Origin: Polyangium sp. 6x1
Lineage (GTDB): Bacteria; Myxococcota_A; Polyangia; Polyangiales; Polyangiaceae
Direction: 5' to 3'
Assembly: GCF_029946515.1 (NCBI RefSeq)
Contig: NZ_JARZHH010000083.1
Span: forward strand, 1 to 44,743
DNA: 44,743 nucleotides
This document shows positions 41,112 to 44,743 of the stretch, piece by piece. The notes beneath the pieces were generated by a model. That model was not told where the DNA came from and searched no databases. It was given only the letters and a program-made list of their open reading frames with translations. Every line of letters begins with the position of its first letter. The first letter of the stretch is position 1. Both the position numbers and the translations under genes were made by a program.

Positions 41112-41606
41112 CTATTGGCCGCACGTGGGGTCCGGCTCGCAATTCTTGGCGTAATCGCACTTGTAGCACGAGGTGCTCCCGTCGCTCCACGTGACCGCGC
41201 AGCGGCCGTCGTCGGGCCACCATTTGTACCAGCAACGGATCGTCAACTCGCTCGGATCGGGCTCGGAGTTCTGCAAATTCTGGAGCGCATAAAGCATCGT
41301 CTCGCCATACGCAGGATCACATCCGACGGGCGCGCCTGCCGCGTCCAAGGCGCAGGCGCCGACCGTCGCGCTGTTGGCCACCGTGTCGTTGACCGTATAA
41401 ATCGAGAATGGGCTTGTTCCGTTGGCGGTGGCGACGTACAGGACTCCGCCGCCGGTCAGGTGGAGGGGGATCTTGCCGTTCGCGTTACCATAATATTGAC
41501 CCACGGCGGCGAGGCGAGCGCTCAGCGAGGGCGGCGCCGTCTGCGCGAAAACGGTGCCCACCGCGAGGACCAGTGCAAAGCCGAGGGAGACGGTGCTCTT
41601 CTTCAT
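41112..41606 (-). CDS. Secreted cysteine-rich protein
   Basis: A 164-residue protein with a standard signal peptide (MKKSTVSLGFALVLAVGTVF, then cleavage near AQT). The mature part has eight cysteines, six of them in the last 45 residues (IRCWYKWWPDDGRCAVTW, SCYKCDYAKNCEPDPTCGQ), so up to four disulfides. The N-terminal portion (SARLAAVGQYYGNANGKIPL) is not recognised. ATG at 41606 is chosen because the signal peptide begins there. Upstream lie two dyads with TGAC/GTCA half-sites. The function is unknown. Confidence 0.68.
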   Translation of the reverse strand: MKKSTVSLGFALVLAVGTVFAQTAPPSLSARLAAVGQYYGNANGKIPLHLTGGGVLYVATANGTSPFSIYTVNDTVANSATVGACALDAAGAPVGCDPAYGETMLYALQNLQNSEPDPSELTIRCWYKWWPDDGRCAVTWSDGSTSCYKCDYAKNCEPDPTCGQ

Positions 41607-41734
41607 GACGTTTTCTCCGGCAGGGGGATGCCGACCCCTCGAGCACGAGCCATGCCAGAGCGCGGAGAAGCTCGATTTCGCGCGAAACTCCGTGCGCCCT
41701 TCGATCTCGCGGGTCCGTGGTTGTCGCGCGTCCA

Positions 41735-41784
41735 TGACACCCGTCACGGCGCCGCAACGGTCGCTGTCATGCACGCGTGACAGC
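41735..41784 (-). promoter_or_regulatory. Two phased TGAC/GTCA dyads
   Basis: GCTGTCA (41763-41769) and TGACAGC (41778-41784) form a perfect 7-bp inverted repeat with an 8-bp spacer. TGAC-ACCC-GTCA at 41735-41746 is a second dyad with the same half-site. Their centres are 33 bp apart, about three helical turns. They lie 130-180 bp upstream of the secreted protein start and could bind a dimeric regulator. Confidence 0.45.
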
Positions 41785-42125
41785 CACGCCCGGCGATGGG
41801 TGGATCGTCAGGGCGCGAGCTTGTGCACGCGCTGCCAATGGCGGGAGCGGCGGCGATCTCATGGCGGTGGCCTCTGCAACCGCCTGGGGCTCGATCTGGC
41901 ACTTAGGACGTCGAGGGCCCCCGTCGCGATCATCTTCTCGCGCCGCCCTCGCCCTCGCCCTCGATGCCGCCCGCAGCCTCGATCCCGAAGTCCTCGGCGG
42001 GCGAGCTCGGACCCCCCGCAGCGGGCGCAGCGGAAACCCGACGTCAAGCACGGACGGAGCGAAAATGCGGCCCGTGTAACAAACCTGTTGTCGAGGCTGT
42101 CCCGTGGCCGATAGGCTCCCTGGCT
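41785..42125. other. Intergenic stretch upstream of the large lipoprotein gene
   Basis: About 340 bp between the dyads and the ATG at 42126. Open frames on both strands here are Arg/Ala/Ser-rich shadows. I see no convincing -35/-10 pair or terminator. Confidence 0.4.
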
Positions 42126-44743
42126 ATGTTACCGATTTTTCCATCATTCGTCGGTCAGAGAGGCAGGCGACCTTCGCTGCGCCTCCTCTCTTCTCTTTCC
42201 ACCCTCGCACCCCTCACCCTCGGCGCAGCGCTCCTTTTGTCGTGCGCCGACCGGCCCGGGACGGCGGACGCGCCTGCCGCGGCGGACCGCGGGCCGGGGC
42301 TCTCGCTGCCCGGCACCGAGCCCAGAACGCCCGCCAACCCCCTCTACCTGACCGTAGGGTCCGAGATCGGCCTCGACGCGCCGGTCCTGGGAGACGTCGA
42401 CGGCGTGAAACAAGCGCCGGCGATCGCGTACGGCGACGGGCAGTACCTCGTCGTCTGGGAGGACACGCGGGAGGCTGCCACGGGGGAGGGCACGATCAAC
42501 GTCCCCCTCTACGCCGCGCGCGTGGCGCTGGACGGGACGCCGCTCGATTCGCCGGCCTTCCGTATCGGCCGGGGGAGCAAGCCGGCCGTCGCCTCCGACG
42601 GCTCGGGCTTCCTCGTGACCTTCGCGGGCGTTCCCGGCGCCGCCTGCAACCAGTGCGGCGTCCGCCTGGACGCGAGTGGCGCCATCCTCGACGCCACCCC
42701 CCTCACGATCGCCGCGACAGGCTCGCTCGGCGCCCCGCCGGCCCTCGCCTGGAACGGCGCCGCCTATCAGGACGTGTGGCCCTGCGCCAACAACAGCCAC
42801 ATCTGCGCCGCGCAGATCACGCTGGCCGGCGTCGTCGGGCCCACGGTCACGGTGCCCATGAAGCTCAACCCTTACCCTGCTCGCCCCCTCCGCCCGCTGC
42901 GCGTGGCCTCCGACGGCACGGGCTCCCTGGTGCTGGGCTGGAGTCAAGATTTCGAGCTCAGCGCCATCCGCCTCGACGCGCAGGGCGCGCCCGTCGAGGC
43001 AGCGCCGTTTCCCGTCGGCCCGATCAGCTCCTATTCGTACACCGACGACCTCGCCCTCACCTTCAATGGGACGAACTATGTGGCGGCCTGGTCGAAGGAG
43101 GACGGCGCTCAGAGCGTCGTCTCGGCCGCCCGCGTCACGAGCGCCGGGGCCGTGCTCGACCCTGGCGGGATCGTCCTCGATGTGCCGTGGCCGGGGGAGC
43201 CGGCCGCCCATCTCGCCATCGCCTCCAACGGCGGCGACACCACCGTGTTCTGGCGGGTGTGGACGGAGGAGTATGACTTCACGCCGCTGCGCGCCGCGCG
43301 GCTGAGCTCGGGTGGTGTCCCCCTCGACGCCGCTCCGCTCGACGTCGGGAAAGGGCGCGATCTCGCGGCGGCGTCGAGCGGCGGCGAGGCGCTGCTGATC
43401 TTCGCGGACGGGCTGTTCGACTACGACCTCATCCACACGAACCTGCGCGCGAGGCGCGTCGCGGCGGACGGCACGCTGCCGGCGCCGCCGAGCCGCGTCG
43501 CCACTGGCATGAACGGGCAGCAAGGACCCGCGCTCGCCTTCGACGGGACGAATTACTTCGCCGTCTGGACCGACACGCGCGCGGGCGGGATGGGCAGCGT
43601 GTATGGCGCGCGGGTCGCTCCGGACGGCCAGGTCCTCGATGCCAATGGCATCGAGGTCTTGCCTGGCATTCCGAGCGTGCTTGGCGATCCGGGCTTGTAC
43701 CGGTATGCGTACCGCGTCGGCTTCGACGGGACGAATTTCATCGTGTTGTCGGAGACGACCGATTACCACCCGCAAGGGTGCGGCGGCTGGTCCAGCGTCA
43801 CCCGGGTGAGCCCGGGGGGAGCGGTGCTCGGCAACGTCGGCCTGCCCGGGGTCGCTTGCACGACGTACAAGATGGCGAACAGTCCAGCCGGCACGCTGTT
43901 CATCGCTTTCGACGAATACATCTCCTTCACCACGGTCGCGGCGTTCATGAATGACCAGGGCGTGGTGAGCGGGCCGTTCACCATCGATCTCCCGGACGTC
44001 TACTCCGCTCCCGTGGCGTTCTCGTTCGACGGCACGAATCACCTCGCGACGTACGGAATGGAAAGCGGCCTCGGCGGGGCACGGATGAGCCCCTCGGGGG
44101 TGCTGGTGGACACAGCGCTCTTTCCCATTGCGTCGTCCAGCGCGCCCCTGGTCGAGGGCCCGGTGGCGGCGGTCTTCGACGGGCAAAACCACGTGGTGGT
44201 GTGGGTCTCGAAGGACGGCGGCGGCGCCCACGTCCTGCGCGGCGCGCGCGTCAGCCCCGCGGGGACCGTGCTCGATCCGGACGGGTTCGTGATCGCGCCG
44301 ATCGTGAATGCGTGCGGCGGCTCGCAGCCGCAGGCTTTCCCCTCGGCTGCATTCGACGGGCAGCGCATCGTGGTGACCTGGCGCGAGCGCGAGGCCACGG
44401 CAGGGGGGTGCGCGACGGCGCTGCGCGGCGTGGAGCTGAGCCCCGGAGGCATGGTCGAGCCGCTGTTCACGGTGGCGCCTCCGGGGTTGGACACCCGCCC
44501 GACGGCGCTGGCCTCGGACGGCGCGGGCAAAACGCTGGCGCTCTACAGCCGGTTCATGCTGGGCGCGCCGTTCGACAGCTACCGAGTTCGTGGCCGCATC
44601 CTCGGGGAAATGGGTGGCAGCGGCGGCGCGGGCGGCGCTGGGGGTAGCGGCGGCGCTGGGGGTAGCGGCGGTGATGGCGGTAGCGGCGGCCTGGGCGGCG
44701 CGGGCGGCAGCGGCGGCGCGGGCGGCAGCGGCGGCGCGGGCGG
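42126..44743 (+). CDS. Large secreted lipoprotein with repeated FDGTNY-type modules, partial
   Basis: A frame open from ATG 42126 to the window end (872 codons, incomplete). A long signal region ends in the lipobox GAALLLSCAD. The rest is a tandem array of 50-65 residue modules, each with an aromatic strand and a turn such as LAFDGTNYFAVWTDTRAGG followed by YGARVAPDGQVLDANG; related units include AYGDGQYLVVWEDTR and AFDGQRIVVTWRERE. Such arrays are common in myxobacterial surface proteins and probably fold as beta-propellers. The last ~45 codons are Gly-Gly-Ser/Ala low complexity (from 44607), a typical linker before a C-terminal anchor that would lie outside the window. The ligand is unknown. 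Confidence 0.85.
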   Translation, partial: MLPIFPSFVGQRGRRPSLRLLSSLSTLAPLTLGAALLLSCADRPGTADAPAAADRGPGLSLPGTEPRTPANPLYLTVGSEIGLDAPVLGDVDGVKQAPAIAYGDGQYLVVWEDTREAATGEGTINVPLYAARVALDGTPLDSPAFRIGRGSKPAVASDGSGFLVTFAGVPGAACNQCGVRLDASGAILDATPLTIAATGSLGAPPALAWNGAAYQDVWPCANNSHICAAQITLAGVVGPTVTVPMKLNPYPARPLRPLRVASDGTGSLVLGWSQDFELSAIRLDAQGAPVEAAPFPVGPISSYSYTDDLALTFNGTNYVAAWSKEDGAQSVVSAARVTSAGAVLDPGGIVLDVPWPGEPAAHLAIASNGGDTTVFWRVWTEEYDFTPLRAARLSSGGVPLDAAPLDVGKGRDLAAASSGGEALLIFADGLFDYDLIHTNLRARRVAADGTLPAPPSRVATGMNGQQGPALAFDGTNYFAVWTDTRAGGMGSVYGARVAPDGQVLDANGIEVLPGIPSVLGDPGLYRYAYRVGFDGTNFIVLSETTDYHPQGCGGWSSVTRVSPGGAVLGNVGLPGVACTTYKMANSPAGTLFIAFDEYISFTTVAAFMNDQGVVSGPFTIDLPDVYSAPVAFSFDGTNHLATYGMESGLGGARMSPSGVLVDTALFPIASSSAPLVEGPVAAVFDGQNHVVVWVSKDGGGAHVLRGARVSPAGTVLDPDGFVIAPIVNACGGSQPQAFPSAAFDGQRIVVTWREREATAGGCATALRGVELSPGGMVEPLFTVAPPGLDTRPTALASDGAGKTLALYSRFMLGAPFDSYRVRGRILGEMGGSGGAGGAGGSGGAGGSGGDGGSGGLGGAGGSGGAGGSGGAG
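44607..44743 (+). repeat. GGC-rich tandem repeat encoding Gly-Gly-Ser/Ala linker
   Basis: Short units of the form GGCGGCGCGGGCGGCAGC repeat to the end of the window in frame with the lipoprotein, encoding GGSGGAGG-type sequence. It is prone to length change by slippage, and the array is cut by the window edge. Confidence 0.85.

Noticed and set aside
41777-42079. 100-codon plus-strand frame
   Set aside because: Only a short central part looks protein-like, there is no ribosome site, and the ends are Arg/Ser-rich.
42144-44231. 695-codon minus-strand open frame
   Set aside because: Antisense to the FDGTNY-repeat lipoprotein; composition is Arg/Glu/His-rich without domains, as expected for mirrored G/C3 bias.
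44607-44743. Tandem repeat resembling a CRISPR or satellite
   Set aside because: The units have no unique spacers and are in frame with the lipoprotein; it encodes a Gly-Gly-Ser linker.

Overview
The window is about 44.7 kb of high-GC bacterial DNA that reads as a soil myxobacterium of the Polyangium/Sorangium kind. The grounds are strong G/C at third codon positions, a PKS with the ACP-KS-AT-AT-ACP layout known from myxobacterial antibiotics, many lipoproteins, a large secreted lipoprotein ending in Gly-Gly-Ser repeats, and a possible sigma-54 promoter. The genus is an inference. I saw no rRNA, tRNA, CRISPR array or insertion sequence.

Layout. (1) 1-4746, minus strand: guanine deaminase, then a large Eco57I-type DNA methylase whose last 25 codons lie inside a 107-bp hairpin repeat. 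(2) 5148-9147, plus strand: a radical SAM enzyme, a TauD/CAS-like Fe(II)/2-oxoglutarate dioxygenase and a second, longer radical SAM enzyme, behind a sigma-54-like promoter with two upstream direct repeats. (3) 9245-14883, plus strand: a tightly overlapped redox operon (cytochrome b-like membrane subunit, molybdopterin oxidoreductase, four-cluster ferredoxin, Tat-type Rieske protein, small membrane protein, heme-binding lipoprotein with CxxCH), then a small lipoprotein. (4) 14948-17227: a frameshifted lipoprotein gene, an HELGH protein and an ATP-grasp protein. (5) 17336-26279, minus strand: a compact PKS to NRPS to thioesterase-like operon. (6) 26554-30944, plus strand: a MacAB-like exporter (ATPase, two permeases, adaptor), divergent from the PKS operon.

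(7) 30910-33059, minus strand: SDR plus MFS exporter behind a near-consensus sigma-70 promoter that overlaps tandem 14-bp repeats. (8) 33284-35675: a DECH-box helicase and a divergent lysoplasmalogenase-like membrane protein. (9) 35680-36070: three more copies of the hairpin repeat between convergent genes. (10) 36099-39801, minus strand: FIST-domain protein, an uncharacterised protein whose start codon sits in a hairpin, a helical protein and a frameshifted alpha/beta hydrolase lipoprotein. (11) 40026-44743: an Imm5-like immunity protein, a gene remnant, a secreted Cys-rich protein and a repeat-rich lipoprotein cut by the window end.

The most interesting candidate system is the PKS/NRPS/TE operon. 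The PKS has no ketoreductase, the NRPS adenylation pocket reads as glycine, and the final alpha/beta-hydrolase has Cys in place of Ser. This fits formation of a beta-ketoacyl-glycyl thioester and Dieckmann closure to a 3-acyl tetramic acid, with the neighbouring ABC exporter as a possible transporter. Second are the radical SAM / dioxygenase / radical SAM cluster and the repeat family, whose stems change with compensation and which has entered a coding sequence. All product assignments are from reading the sequence only.
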